From positions 1,116,001-1,180,000 of the forward strand of contig PUFA01000181.1 in assembly GCA_003508835.1 (NCBI GenBank): DNA of 64,000 bases. Direction: 5' to 3'. Below are positions 13,291-25,920 of the stretch, in pieces; the first letter of the stretch is position 1, and the number at the start of each line of letters is the position of its first letter. This DNA is from Eonycteris spelaea. Its lineage: Eukaryota > Chordata > Mammalia > Chiroptera > Pteropodidae. A model generated the notes under the pieces. It did no database searches, had not been told where the DNA came from, and saw nothing but the letters and a program-made list of their open reading frames with translations. Both the position numbers and the translations under genes were made by a program.

Positions 13291-13549
13291 AATCCATTTT
13301 GATATGCCATGTTTCCTTCTACTACTATTATCACCATCAAATGAACACAACAAATTTGAAATCAAGGATTTATAACTGGACTTAAGATGCTAGAGAATAA
13401 ATAAGACTAACTTCTTTTTTTTTCATTATATACTCAATGTAGCAGTCTATTCTCCCATAGAACTCTATAATACATGTTGTTTCCCCCTCTCTTTAATTCC
13501 TCCCCTTCCCCATTTCCACCCCTGACCTATGGATGTTAGCCTTTCTACT

Positions 13550-13720
13550 TAAGAACTGGATCTCTGAAGGTGGGGCATCTTCTCCCACACGCTCGCTCGC
13601 GGTGTGCACCTGGGGCCTAGTGCACCCGAGGTATGGTCTGTGGCTCTACCTGGGGTGCGAACCCAGGACCTTCTGCGTGTAAAGCAGGCGTGCTAACCGC
13701 TACACTATGGAGCCACCCCC
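13550..13720 (-). repeat. tRNA-Val(TAC)-derived SINE
   Basis: On the minus strand, 13714 down to 13641 folds as a complete 74-nt tRNA. The acceptor arms GGCTCCA and TAGAGCC match at 6 of 7 pairs, the A box is GTGTAGCGGTTAGC-like, the anticodon loop TTTACAC carries TAC, and the T-arm is CTGGG-TTCGCAC-CCCAG. It resembles mammalian tRNA-Val(TAC). It is not followed by a T-run terminator but by about 90 bases of tRNA-unrelated, CpG-containing sequence, which marks it as a SINE rather than a tRNA gene. CpGs in both parts are still present, so the copy looks young. Target-site duplications were not clear. Confidence 0.8.
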
Positions 13721-14339
13721 TACAATATGTTTTTTAATGAAATGATATTCCAGGCTGGAAGTCTACCAAGTCATCATTAAAGACATTTTTCCCCCTTAAA
13801 TTATGCCTAGTAACAAGCTGAATTCTTATATAACAAAAAGCACCTAAAAAGCACCTACTAAAACTTGAGTTTGGTGTTAATTTATAGAGTTAATAAGTTC
13901 AAGAACTGTAAACCCTGTGAATGATGAGTATCTTTTATATTTTAGGCTATATCTTTGTAATTCAAACATTTTCCAAATCCTGTGTAAGCTGTCATTCTAC
14001 TGGGTGTCCACTATATGTTGAATGACTGTAAAATAAAGAAAAGAATAATATAAAAAGGAACAACGACACATCTTCCTACCATTTTACAGAAAGATTTTTG
14101 CTAATCCATACAGAAGTCAAAGCAATAAATTAGTATTAACGTTATTATATATGACATACTAGATTATCTGAATAGTAGTTATTCATGGGAATTTTTATCG
14201 ATGTACCAATTGATAAAACTACATTGGATATATTTTAACTTCTACAGGGAGTAAAGAATGAGAACGTCACCTGAAAACTAAAATTCAATCATAATAGAAA
14301 ATAGATGTTTAAATCACAGAGGATGAGTTAGCTCTTTTC

Positions 14340-15350
14340 CTATTCCAGACTAATCACTTATTCAGTGTTCTAGATATCCACCCCTGTGACCTGGGTACCA
14401 TTAATTATCAATTCTCTCGCTCCCATCCCTTGGCTCATTCTCAGCATACAGACATTTTTAAATCTATGCTATACTTTAAAAACAAAACAAGACAAATCTT
14501 CATTTGATCCAATATACAATCCTCTTTTTCTCTTTCCATTCACAGGAACTTTCAGAAGGAATATTGTACTCATTATTTCCACCTAATCAATTTCCTCTTC
14601 AACTTACTATAATCGGGTTTCTCTGTCCCACCTCTCCACTGAAACTAATCTAACTAAAGTCACTGGGGGTTCTCATATTACTAATTCAGAACACTTTTGT
14701 CCTATTGGATTTCTCAGTTGCACTTGACAGAATTGGACCATTCACTCCTTCCAAAAACTCTACTCTTTTGGGATCTGTGATACCATTCTCTATTGGTCTT
14801 CCATAAATTGCTTTCTGGTTGTTGCTTCTCAGTTTCTGTCAGATAGATATTCCTTTTCCACTTTTATCCCTTAAACATGAGGGGCTCTTTGGGTTCTGTC
14901 CTTGGTATCTATCTCCATATGTATTCCTTCAATGATCCCATCTCTCAGAGGTTCAACAAGAGGCTGTAAACAGATTACTCCTAAATTTTCAACCCCAGTC
15001 CCCTTGGATATCCTACTGCCTAATGAGAACATATTTGCTTAAATGCTCCACAGAATTACATACTTAATATGACCACAACTGAACTCATCTTCCCACTGAA
15101 GCTTTACTACTCGAATCTTTGTTAATAACACCCACCATCTACTACTACCAGTCCAACCAAACTCAAAATCTGCAAGTGTCCATTTAGGCTTCTCCCTCTG
15201 CCTCTTACAACCCATCATCCAGCCTCTACCATTTTACTTTTTATATTTTTTCTAATCTATCTCATCCTCTCTATGCCAACCACATTGTCTCAGTTTGAGC
15301 CTTTGGTAGTCCTTGGACTTGGCCACTGCAATGATACACTCTAAATCACA
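14340..15350 (+). repeat. L2 LINE, ORF and 3' part
   Basis: It has the long pyrimidine-rich L2 pattern, for example 'gatttctcagttgcacttgacagaattggaccattcactcc', 'ctttgggttctgtccttggtatctatctcc' and 'gaactcatcttcccactgaagc'. Coding capacity is lost. Confidence 0.75.
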
Positions 15351-15399
15351 CCTCTGACCTTACTTCTGTGAATAAAACCCTTTGTTTTTCATTGCCAAA

Positions 15400-15520
15400 A
15401 GCAGTGTTAACTGTGTTAGAGTTACCAAAGGATGCTCAAAAATGCATATTCCTAGGCCAATCTGCATATTGTGACTGTGATACAATTTCAAGCTTGAGAA
15501 GTACAGGCTAAAGTTGAAGT
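15400..15520 (+). repeat. MER5-type hAT fragment
   Basis: The wording 'aatgcatattcctaggccaatctgcatattgtgactgtgatacaatttcaagcttgagaagtacagg' is a diverged MER5-like MITE. Confidence 0.5.
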
Positions 15521-16164
15521 CAACATTTTGTACCAACACATACAAGGCTCTCCTGTTATGTTAAAATTGCTGAAACTGGAATTTTTAGAGGAAATGTAAC
15601 AATGCCTTTCATGGTTTTAAAGCAGATTAAGTTGTAAATCTACAGCTTTTGAAGAATAAAGTCCATGTCCATATATGGATTACCACCACCCTCCAAACTG
15701 ATATCAGTAAATATTAGGCTTGATTAAGAGTAATTTTTATGGGAAACTTAAATATCATGATTTAAGTGAATTTTTAAAGAGGGCCTCTTTGTTTTTTCTT
15801 TAAAAACTGCCTCTGTTACACAAATATGTTCACAATTAAAGAAAAACATTAAAAATATAAAAGCATAAGGAATATGTCAAGTATTTAAAACCATCCATAA
15901 TTCTACCATCCAGGAGATTCACTGTTTTTATGTGTTACCTTCTGGATATACACATATAAAAATGAATATGAAGTAAAAATGAGTTTGCACTGTGCAAAGT
16001 GTCTTAAAATATGCTTTTTAAACAAAATTTACTATCACCATATATTTTTAATTTAGTTTATTTTAAACTTAATAATACAAAAGTACATTGTTAAAAAATT
16101 CCAACTACACTAATAAAGCTAAAGTTTCCTTTAGAAACCCCAGGTTCAATCTCCTCCTGAGGTA

Positions 16165-17211
16165 AGTGTAACTACTAGCCAGATTTTTAGATATATATAT
16201 ATATGTATTTATACAGCTACATAAATAATATTTTAATTTACACAAATAGTATTATATTGTATTTGCTGTTCTGTAATTTGCTTTCTTTACTCAATATGCT
16301 ACTTAGAAAATCTTTCCCTGTTAGGACATATACATTTTATTCCATGCTTAAGCACTGCATAGTGTTCCAGAGTTTATTTAAACATTCCTCAATTAATGGA
16401 TACTCATATTCTTTGGTTTTGTTTTGTCTTGTTTTGCTATTACAAACAATGCTACAATGATCATTTTTGCAGCACATGCTTGTCTACATTTGAGAATGTT
16501 TTTCTAGGAAAAATACCAAGACAGAGAACTGCTGAGTCATAAGCTAAAGGTATTTTAAATTTTAACAATTACTGCCAAAGTGCCCTCCAAAAGTGGCTAA
16601 ACCAATTTTATGTCCATAAACAGTTTATGAGAATACTTCTTTCCCTATCCCGTCATCATACCACATATTACCACATTAAGATAACCCCATGGGTAAAAAT
16701 TGTATCTTATTTTTAAATTTCTCTAATTACTAATGAAATTGAACATATTTTCTTATGGATCATTTTTATTCCCTCTTCTATAAATTTCTTTATTTTTTCT
16801 GTTGGGTATATTTCTTATTGTTTGTAGAAGTCCTTTCTGTATCATGAATACAAAGCATTTGCTATATACATTGCAAATATTTCTCATTTGTTGCTCGTTT
16901 TCTAATACAACTGTGATGTCTTGTATCAAATTTTATATTCCGATAAAGGCAAATTTCTTTCTTTTCAGGCTTTTGTGTTTTGTGATTTAAAAAGTCTTTC
17001 CTTTCTCAAGATCATAAACATACTTTCTTCTATTTTTCTTCTAACAAACTTTATATATTTAAAAAATGTTTTGGCCTATAATCCATCTGGGATTTATTTT
17101 TGAGATTAGTAGGGCTCTTACTTTACTTTTTTCCATTTGGAAAATGACCAACTTGAGTTCTAGTTCTTCCCATCCCCACTGGTTTGAAATAGTTCTATCA
17201 TATAGTAAATC

Positions 17212-17251
<40 letters not shown>

Positions 17252-17640
17252 TATACATATATATGCATATATATATATATGCATATATATGTGCATGGGT
17301 CTGTATCTGTACCATTAATCTATACTGCTTTATAATGGTTTATAACACATTTTGACATCTGCTAGGGAACATCTCTCACTCTCATTTAAAACTATCTTGC
17401 TATGCCTGAGCATTTTCTCTTCCACATGACTTTTAGAATTTAGTTCATCAAGTTCCAAGAAAAAGTCCGTTGAAATTCTGAATTGGAATTGCATTGAAAG
17501 TAAATTAATTTGGGTACAAACAGCTCTCTGCAATATTGTCTTCTCTTTAAGGAACATGGACAGATCTCTATTTATTCACATTTTCTTTAATATCCTTCAA
17601 TATGTTTAAGTCTTACAGATTTCTTGTTAAAGGGCTGCCA
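16165..17640 (-). repeat. Old L1 (L1M) 3' region with internal (CA)n/(TA)n
   Basis: Antisense L1 3' UTR and ORF2 end: 'ttcctcaattaatggatactcat', 'caatgctacaatgatcatttttgc', 'tgtcttgtatcaaattttat', 'tctattttgagtt'-like and 'ttcatcaagttccaagaaaaagtc' stretches occur in the expected antisense order. A CA tract at about 17215-17247 grading into TA/CA repeats to 17296 interrupts it. No usable reading frame remains. Confidence 0.8.
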
Positions 17641-18219
17641 GGCAGAGCAGATACTCTATAAATGGTAGCCACGATAATTATTAAGTGTTTAATAGTTACA
17701 GTATACTGAAAAACAAACAAGAAAACATCCTTAAAAAGTCTATCAGTTTCCCAGGCCAAAATTAAATCTGGATCATAAATTATCCTTCAATCTCCATCGT
17801 CCTTCCTATTCCTACCCCTGTACCAAAGGTCCATTTTTAAGAATTATTTTCAAACCAATTTTTTAAAAATCTAATTGTAGTCAGTAATGTATTAACTCAT
17901 TAGTGAATATAGTTAAGCCTTGAAGAGTCTCTGTTCTCTGTTGAACTGTCTCTGGGAAGATCCTTTAAACACTAAGAGCATCTAAAAATACATTTCCAAG
18001 ACATAGCATGTAAATCACGCTTCCTGTACAGGGACACAGATCCAGAGGTCAGTTAATAGAATTATCTCTCAGCCTGTTCTGCATGCCTACCAATAATCCC
18101 CATAAAATCCAAGTAACAAAACCTAATTACAGTATTTCTTCAACCACTATTCCATGGTTCTGAAGACACTTTGCCAAAAGTATACAGTATCTTTGAATGC
18201 TAAAACTCAACAGGACCTT

Positions 18220-18360
18220 AAAGATTCAACTCTTATTTTTCAGTTGAGAAAACTAGAGCCAGACAGATGAAGGGACTGACCAGAGCCACAGAGTTAAATG
18301 AGAGCAAAACTAGATGAACAGCTCTCCTATCAGACCAATGTTATTTCTTCCACAACATGC
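18220..18360 (-). repeat. MIR SINE fragment
   Basis: Antisense MIR: 'ttttcagttgagaaaactagagccagacagatgaagggactgaccagagccacagag'. Confidence 0.7.
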
Positions 18361-18699
18361 AGGTTGTGTTACTTTGGGGCCACCCGTTTTACTCGATAAC
18401 AACCCTATGTATGATATTGTGGTAAAACTTAATATAACACTTAGGATCAGTAATTAATTAATGTTATTAAAAAGCTAGAACGTATAGTACCATGGAACAC
18501 ATTTCATAACATTAAAGTCTTAGAGCATGCAAGAATATTTTTGTACATTTGGATAGGATCAATATAGATTTGTTTAATGAGGAGTACTTTAGGTATATTT
18601 CCAAGATCTTCTTTCTTAGAACCACCAAAAATGACATATGGAAATAAGACTGGGGTTTAAGACAAGATGGATAAGGCAGCCCAATCTTTGACTTAGCTG

Positions 18700-18900
18700 T
18701 TAACACAATGGGTTCTTAAGTCAGAATGCCTGGATTCTAATCCTGTTCTACTCCTTATCTGTGCCTCAATTTCCTCATCTGTAAATTGAGTGATAATAGT
18801 ACCTATCATCAGAAAGCTGACGTGAAGACTAAATCAGAGCATACTTATAAAGAGCTCAGAGCTGTATAGGTGCTCAACAAATGTTGGTTACTCTTATTTC
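18700..18900 (+). repeat. MIR SINE, nearly complete 3' two-thirds
   Basis: 'atgcctggattctaatcc', 'tgcctcaatttcctcatctgtaaattgagtgataatagtacctat' and 'ggtgctcaacaaatgttggtt' occur in the correct plus-strand order. Confidence 0.85.
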
Positions 18901-19614
18901 TTTCTCTTTGGAGAGAAGAAATTTTCTGGTCATCATGGCACAGGGAACAGACTTATTTTTAAATGATCTTCTGCACTGGAAGTTAGGGGATGCTATTACT
19001 AAATATTAATTTTAGGAAAGAAAAGTATTTTCAGCTTTGTAATTTAATATAAAGAAAACATGACCTTCTCTCTTATAAAAAGTAGGATGCTCTTACAAAA
19101 TGCAAAATCGTTTTTATTTTGTATATGTGAAGATAATGAAAGAAACTGTGCTTAGACAGAGACTGCACTGGACCCACCATAGACCTGATGGATTCCAGAA
19201 AGAAAAAGTCTACACTGATGAAGCTCAACTGGGGAGTCTTCATGATCCCATGGAATGGTTGGAAAAGACTTGAGAGAATCAGACATGTATTTCTTTCCCA
19301 CCAATCTAAGAAAACAGTTGGAGTTTTATACATAAGACTTAGTTTCATAGCAGAGACCATTGGAAAGCTGGAAAACCCTCTGGGATAGGTTCCACATGAA
19401 TGCAAAGTAAAAACAGTAATTTTTACAAACCAAATATTTTGATGGTTTATATATCTATGGTCTTAACAACAACCTTAATTACAGAAACAGTAGAAAAAGT
19501 CAAGAAAGAAAATTGAAATAGCATATACATTCTTTCATAGGTAATTTACCATCTTTCTAATTTAAAATAATGAAAGGCATTTTATATAAAAATTGAGTCA
19601 TTTCTTTTAAAAGA

Positions 19615-20600
19615 ACAAATAAATGGTGCTGAGAAAACAAGATAGCCACATGCAAACAAATGAAGTTGAACCTTTACCTCACAAATTAATTCAAGTGGAT
19701 CACAGAGCTAAAGTAAAACTATAAAACCCTTAGAAGAAAACAAAGGGTAAACCTCATGACCTATGGTTTGGCAAAGGCTTCTTAACTATGACTCTAAAAG
19801 CATGAGCAACAAAAGAAAAAATAGGTAAAGTGGATGTCATCAAAATTAAAAAAGTTTGTGATTCAAAGGATACCCTAAAGAAAGTGAAAAGACAACCCAC
19901 AGGATGGCTAGAATCAAAAAGTTCTAATGTGGATGGGGAGTAACTGGAACCCTCATACACTTAAGTTCCTTTACAAGGAATGTAAAATGATGTAGCTACT
20001 TTGGAACACTGTCCAATAGTTCCTCAAATGATTTTTAAAAGTTGCCAAATGACCTAGCAATTCTACTCCTTAGAATTCTATGCCTAAGAGAAATGAAAAT
20101 ATATGTCTAGATAGAAACGTGTACAAAAATGTTTATGGCAGCATTATTCATAATAGCCAAAAGATGGAAGCAACCTAAATGTCCATCAAAACTAAAAGAA
20201 TAAACAAAATGTGGTATCTGCATACAATTGAATATTATTCTGCTATAAAAAGGAATGAAATACTAATACATACTAGAATGGATGAACCCTGAGAATATGC
20301 TAAGTGAAGGAAGCCTGTCACAAAAGACAATATACTATATGATTCCATATATATGAAAGTCTAGAATAGGAAACTCTATAGGAACAAAAAGAAAATTAGT
20401 GTAGTTACTTAGGGCTGGGGGAATAAGCTGGTGACAACTAAAGGGTATGAGGTTTCTTTCTGAGGTGATGAAAATGTTCAAAAATCAACTGTGGTGATAG
20501 GTGCATGTATCTGTGAATACACCAAAACCAATGAATACTTAAAATGTGTTAACTGCACAGTATGAATTATATTTCAATAAAGCTATTAAAAAATAATAAG
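19615..20600 (+). repeat. L1 ORF2 end plus 3' UTR, 5'-truncated
   Basis: The last part of ORF2 (about 19620-19900, with the 'gaacctttacctcacaa...acaaa' and 'ctatggtttggcaaaggcttctta' landmarks) runs into the conserved 3' UTR ('ctggaaccctcatacact', 'ggcagcattattcataatagcc', 'tgtccatcaaaactaaaag', 'atgattccatatatatgaaa'). It ends at 'atttcaataaagctattaaaaaataataa' near 20595. It is a dead copy with many stops. Confidence 0.85.
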
Positions 20601-20739
20601 TCTGAAAAAAAATTTTAAAGATCATCCTATGAAAAGCACCTGGATATGTACTCATCTGATTTAAGTTCTCACCACAGACTTATGCTACATTCAATGGAAG
20701 AACCAGGCTGGGTTGGTCTTAATCACAGCCTAGATCATC

Positions 20740-20905
20740 CATACCAGTAGTTCTCAAACAGTGTATGAGAATCACGCATGGGCCTGTTAACAAAACAGTG
20801 CCAGGCCCCATCAAGAGAGATTTGGTGGAGCAAAGTTGAGGCGCATGAACCTGCTTTGCTAGATTCCCACATGTGTCTAGTGCAGGTGGTTAGTGACCAC
20901 ATTTA
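20740..20905 (+). repeat. MER5A-type hAT MITE
   Basis: It starts with 'agtagttctcaaacagtgtatgagaatcac', has 'ggcccc' in the middle, and ends towards 'gtgcaggtggttagtgaccacattt'. This is the usual MER5A layout. Confidence 0.75.
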
Positions 20906-21002
20906 ATACACTTTCCTGCATTATGCTATTTGGATGAAACCTACCAGATTTAAGCTACATTTCTAATAAATTCCAAATAAATTCTGAGCATATACTCTAG
21001 TC

Positions 21003-21047
21003 ACAGAAAAAGAAAAAGAAAAAAGAAAAAAAGAAAAGAAATAGCCT
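21003..21047. repeat. A/GAAA-rich low-complexity tract
   Basis: The tract is made of AAAAAG and AAAG units. Confidence 0.9.
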
Positions 21048-21879
21048 ATATATTTATGACTTGTGAAAAGTAGTCCAAAGGTAACTGCAGAATTTCCAGA
21101 CTTCTTATTTAAACAAAAGGACTATCTAGCTCTAGACAAAAGAACCATAAATAGCTATAAAAGCAAAGAGCATTGTTATATAACGACTCACTTCAATCAA
21201 AAGCCCTCACTATAGACCACACTACAAATATCTGGTCCTACTAACTGAAGAATATTTAGTCTTGCACATTTTAATTGTTATAATTCAGAACCTATGACTT
21301 GTCCATTCCATTCCTTTTTAGAGTTTAGTTAAAAGCCATCTTTAAACTGAAGAGATTATGTACAAACAGTATATAGCTTGAAGATATCTACCACCAAGAA
21401 GCTTTTTCAAATGAAGAAAATAGCATTTAAAATTTTTAAAAAGTTGAGAAATAAAATCATAGTAGATATTTTCGATAGTCAATTATATATATATATAAAT
21501 TAAAAACTTCTAGATATCACTTATGTGGTATTTCTATCTATTTGGAAAATTCCCCCCTACCATCTCACTCCCAAAAAAGAGATTCTAAGTACAGAAAAGA
21601 CATGACCCAAAGCTTATGAACTCCATCCATCTCTTGGGCGCAAGAGGCGGCGGTGCTTTTTAGACCTTCAGGTTATTTACTCTTACTTTCTATGCAATTC
21701 TGAAAAACTTGGTTTCCTGGTTTCCTAGTTGGAAGCAGATATGAAGCAGCCAATCTAGAAATAAAGAGTTACTACGGGAAGATACAATGACAGTAGGAAG
21801 TGACAATAAGAAGAAAAACAAGTACATAAAGTTAGAAAAAGTAGTCCCCAAAACACAATCCTCCTGGAAAGGAGCTCCT

Positions 21880-22830
21880 AAGGGAATCACTGTATTAGAG
21901 CTCAGTGTAATACTTTCTACTCCAAATTTAATCTCTCCAACTGCCCTCTGTAACATCTCTCCTGTCATTTCATCACAATTTTCACCCATGAATCATCCTC
22001 TCTTCTCTAGCATATCTTGACCTTTTTCTTGCCAGCAGAAAGATATTCTCAAGTCTCTTCCAAGTAACACAAAAGAGTCCTTCTTTCACTCTTATACCCT
22101 CCTCTAGTAACTTTCTTCTCCTTCCCTTCAGAGCCAAGGTTTTGGAAAGAACAGTGTCTACTTTCTAGCTCCCCTTCCTCACCACTCATTTATCTTCCAA
22201 GCTGCTGCAACACAGTGGTCTTCTGACCACCAACTCCACCGTAGCTTTTCTCACATAGATCACTAGAGTCCTCATAATTGCCAGTCAACTACCTTTTTGA
22301 CCTCTCTGAGACATCTGATCCAACAGTGACCACTTCCTTCTTGAAACACCGTATTTGCTTTAAAATACGTGATGCCACACTCACCTGGATTCTTCAGTCC
22401 TGGGATGCCAATGGAATGTATGCAGAAAAAGAGGAGGAGCATCATGATCAACTAGGTTTGGGAAATGTGGTATTAAAGTTAAATGGGTTTCTTTACTACA
22501 GGATTTCTCACCATCAATACTGATGCGCATTGTGACTACAAGATTGGGTTCTGCAGTGTTTCTCAAACTTACTTGACTCTAGAACCTTTCTCTTCCTTTT
22601 AAAGAACTATCCTATATAATAAATTGATTGAGGAACATATTTTGGATCATCACTCTTGATGTTCTTTTTCAGTCTTATCTGCAGAATCTTCTTCCTCTTC
22701 TAGCCTCTCAAATGTCCCAGTTCCCCCCAAATCTGCTTCAATTGTCTTGGGCCTTAGTTACCACTTAGTCTTCCACTTGCCTCACCCTGTACATTCACCA
22801 TAAGTGATCTCATTCATATCCTTATGGTTC
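21880..22830 (+). repeat. L2 LINE, first piece
   Basis: L2-type sequence ('cttccaagctgctgcaacacagtggtcttctgac', 'gacctctctgagacatctgatccaacagtgacc'). A 100-bp hAT-terminus-like stretch ('gcagtgtttctcaaacttacttgactctagaacc') lies at about 22545-22640. The L2 resumes beyond the MIR at 22840-22985. Confidence 0.7.
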
Positions 22831-22839
22831 CAACCGAGC

Positions 22840-22985
22840 TTTACAGTGAACAAGTGATTCTGCCACTTAACTGTATAACCTTGGATCCTGTTTTCCTAAT
22901 CTATAAAATGGGAACAATGATAACCAATTCATAAGGATTAAATGACACTATGTATATAAAAGTATTTATCACAGCATATTTACAC
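22840..22985 (+). repeat. MIR SINE inside the L2
   Basis: 'gattctgccacttaactgtataaccttgga...cctaatctataaaatgggaacaatgataacc...ataaggattaaatga' is plus-strand MIR. It sits between two L2 pieces of the same orientation. Confidence 0.75.
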
Positions 22986-22989
22986 ACTG

Positions 22990-23560
22990 GTCATAATCAT
23001 TTACTCTGTCTCTAGCCTGGATTTCCTTGCTGAGCAGCAGCTGTATCCAACCAACCTGGCACTTCCCTTGGTTGTTTCATATATACCTGAAACTGAAGAT
23101 GCTCACCTCCTAACCTACCATCCAAATCGGCCCCTGTACTCCCTAGCTCAATGAAAACACTACTCTTCATCAAGCTTCCAAACTTGAAACACCGAAGCCA
23201 TACTTTTTCAATTACTATCCTTTCCTTTGCTCCCCAATTTAGTAACTAAGTATATCTGGCTTCCTTCCAATACATTTTCAGATGGTTATCCTTCTAAAGT
23301 GCAAAATCTGATTACATCACTCCTCTGCTTAAAATTCAGTATTTCCTCATGGTTTTCAGGAAAAAATTCAACCTCCTAACGTATCATGTAAGGTTCTCAT
23401 GATCTGGCTTCTTAAGTCTCATCTCTCTCCATGCCCCACCCTAACACACACTTTCCACTCCAGTCAAATCAAATCATGTGTATTTCTACAAGTGATCACA
23501 CTGTCATGTCTTTGCACATTCGATCTCACTCTTACACATGTTATTTCTGGTTAATTCCAA
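22990..23560 (+). repeat. L2 LINE, second piece (3' end)
   Basis: 'ctgattacatcactcctctgcttaaaattcagtatttcc', 'gtaaggttctcatgatctggcttctta' and 'tttgcacatt' are L2 3' landmarks in order. Confidence 0.8.
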
Positions 23561-24714
23561 TGGTCTTCTTCATGGATTTAATTATATATTATTTCATTCT
23601 TATCCTTTAAATTTTCTCTATAACAAATGTAAAATGCAGCCTATAAATTTCAATATTCATTCTCAATCTATTTTATATTATAAAATACAAGCAATTCAAT
23701 CAATATGCTTAGGTAAATTATCAGCCCCCAAATTGTCTTATTTTAGTAAAGAGGAAGTCTATGATTAAATGAGGTAACATTCCTTACTGACACATATTTA
23801 TTACATATTTATAATATTCCAGACACTAAGGGAGTTACTATACTTAACAAGAAAAGTTCCCAACTTCAGTCTAACAGAGGAATCTGACCCTTACAAATAA
23901 CCCCAATATAATGCTATAAAGATATGTATGTATAAAATTTCTATGAGAAAAAAAGAAATAACTTATGTAAAGTGATTCAAAGAATATAATAGCCACATAT
24001 CCCCATTTGCACATCCTAGTTAATATCTGTTGTAAGTGAAATGATTCCTAGCACCCCCTTTCATTCTCATTATTATCCTGGTTGGAATATAAATTATAAG
24101 GTCACCTTATCTGTCATCCACTTCCTGTTCCCCTAAAAACAATCGTGATAATTTGTTCTTTTCACTTTGAAGATTGTTTCTATCATTTAATATCTTTAAC
24201 ATCTTCAAAGGAAAAAACGTATCTAATCTTAACTACTCTGTCTCTGAGATGGATCCACTTAAAATATTCTTCAGTTTTGCTACCTCTTTCTCCCCCTCTT
24301 CCCCTCATATTGCTGTGAAAGGAGACTGTCTTCTTTATTCTAGATATTAAAAAAAAAAGTCATAGAGGCATCTAGGAGAGATAGGAAATACTGGACAAAA
24401 TCTATATTAACTTCACATAGTGAATACTTTTTGAGAATATCTTGAGAGATAAAAATAAAGAATTCAATTCAATCCTATAAAATAATAAACTAATGAAAGT
24501 TTCTTTTTTAGCCAACACAACAAAATATATTTTTAAATTAATGTTTTCTTCAAGTCACTTAAGAGGTTCTCTAAGATTCCACTACTTGAAACATTTTTGG
24601 AATATCTGCTTGGATATTTTGTGATTCACAAAAATTTATCTCACTATTTATAGACAAGCCTATTTCCCTTTTCTTTCTTTTAATAAAATTATTAATTTTG
24701 TCCATGGCTTAGAG

Positions 24715-24900
24715 CACCCTCCCTTGTTCTGCATCTCCCTGCCAAATCCCTAAGAATATACTGATGTGCCATCTACCCCAGGGTTATGCACCAACCACTG
24801 TACTATAGCTTTAAGGGTGGGGACTGATTATTTTAAACATTCTTGTACCCCTAGGGCCTGAAATATAAAGAACACTCAAGATGTTTTGGTTTGTTTAATT
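24715..24900 (+). repeat. L2 3'-end-like ancient fragment
   Basis: 'gtggggactgattattttaaacattcttgtacccctagggcctgaaatat...aagaacactcaa' resembles a worn L2/MIR 3' tail. Confidence 0.4.
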
Positions 24901-25829
24901 AATATTCATCAAATATGAAGACAAACTATCTTGGCTATTTCCAAAAATCAAATTCACCTTCAAAGGAAGATTTGCTTCCTTGGAGATATTTAAAATTGAA
25001 GGCAGTGACAAAAAGGAGCTCCTAAAATATCAAGCTAATGTTACATCATTTGTGCAAGAACATTGTCTATGATCCTTAGGAACTAGCCAACAGTCTTTTG
25101 AATATATAAGCTCTATAATGTTTGTTCGAAGAACTAGTCTTCTTATACTATATCCTGGAACTTATTAACTAACTGAAATTTTCCAAATAAAGAAAAAACT
25201 AAGATCCAGAGCCAAATAGGCTATCCTCATCATCTAGTCTTAAATGTTTTCTTACTTTTAAAATCTCCCTAATTCTCTTCAAGATAAGACTGTCAATCAA
25301 TCAATCAAAATGTATCAACCCTGCTAAACACTAAATCATGTTTTAATCTTTTCCTTAAGTTTTTCTTAAGAGTTTCTCCAAATTTCTCTTAGCTTTAGAT
25401 ATCATTAAAAACTACTCTTCCTTACTGTAAAAATGGCTTGAGTTTAAGTTTTGATAAAACTTTTCTTACAGAAAATTATAAATCTCTGTAATTAGGAGAA
25501 TATATGTTTATGTATCTTTCTAGTTATCCATACCTTTCCTCCTTCCACTAGCAAACAGTATTTCCAGGTATCATGGCAATATCTGTACAGTTATAATAAT
25601 ATCAAAACCAAGTTACCATTAGACCTAGTTCCATAAACACAGTAAGATTTAAAAAAAAAATAGGATTCAGTAGCTAAATTTAATTAAAATGAATAAATCA
25701 TCCAATCATAGATGAACGAGTATCAAGGTAAAGTAGGAGAAAAATAATCACAGATAACAGAGACTGCTAGATACTTAGTCTTAAAAGTATAAGCTAATTA
25801 TAACTTATATATGATAAATGTCACACCTT

Positions 25830-25920
25830 AAATTCCCATGGTCACACAGCAGTGATAGTTAACCATTCTTACTATAAGAATTGGAACCAGGTACCTGTAA
25901 ACACAGATTCCTAAGAATTC
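25830..25920 (-). repeat. MIR SINE fragment
   Basis: 'tggtcacacagcagtgatagttaaccattc...agaattggaaccaggtacctg' is antisense MIR. Confidence 0.5.

Noticed and set aside
13641..13714. A functional tRNA-Val gene
   Set aside because: There is no T-run terminator after the 3' end, mismatches occur in the acceptor and anticodon stems, and the tRNA part is fused to SINE-like sequence. A SINE is the better call.
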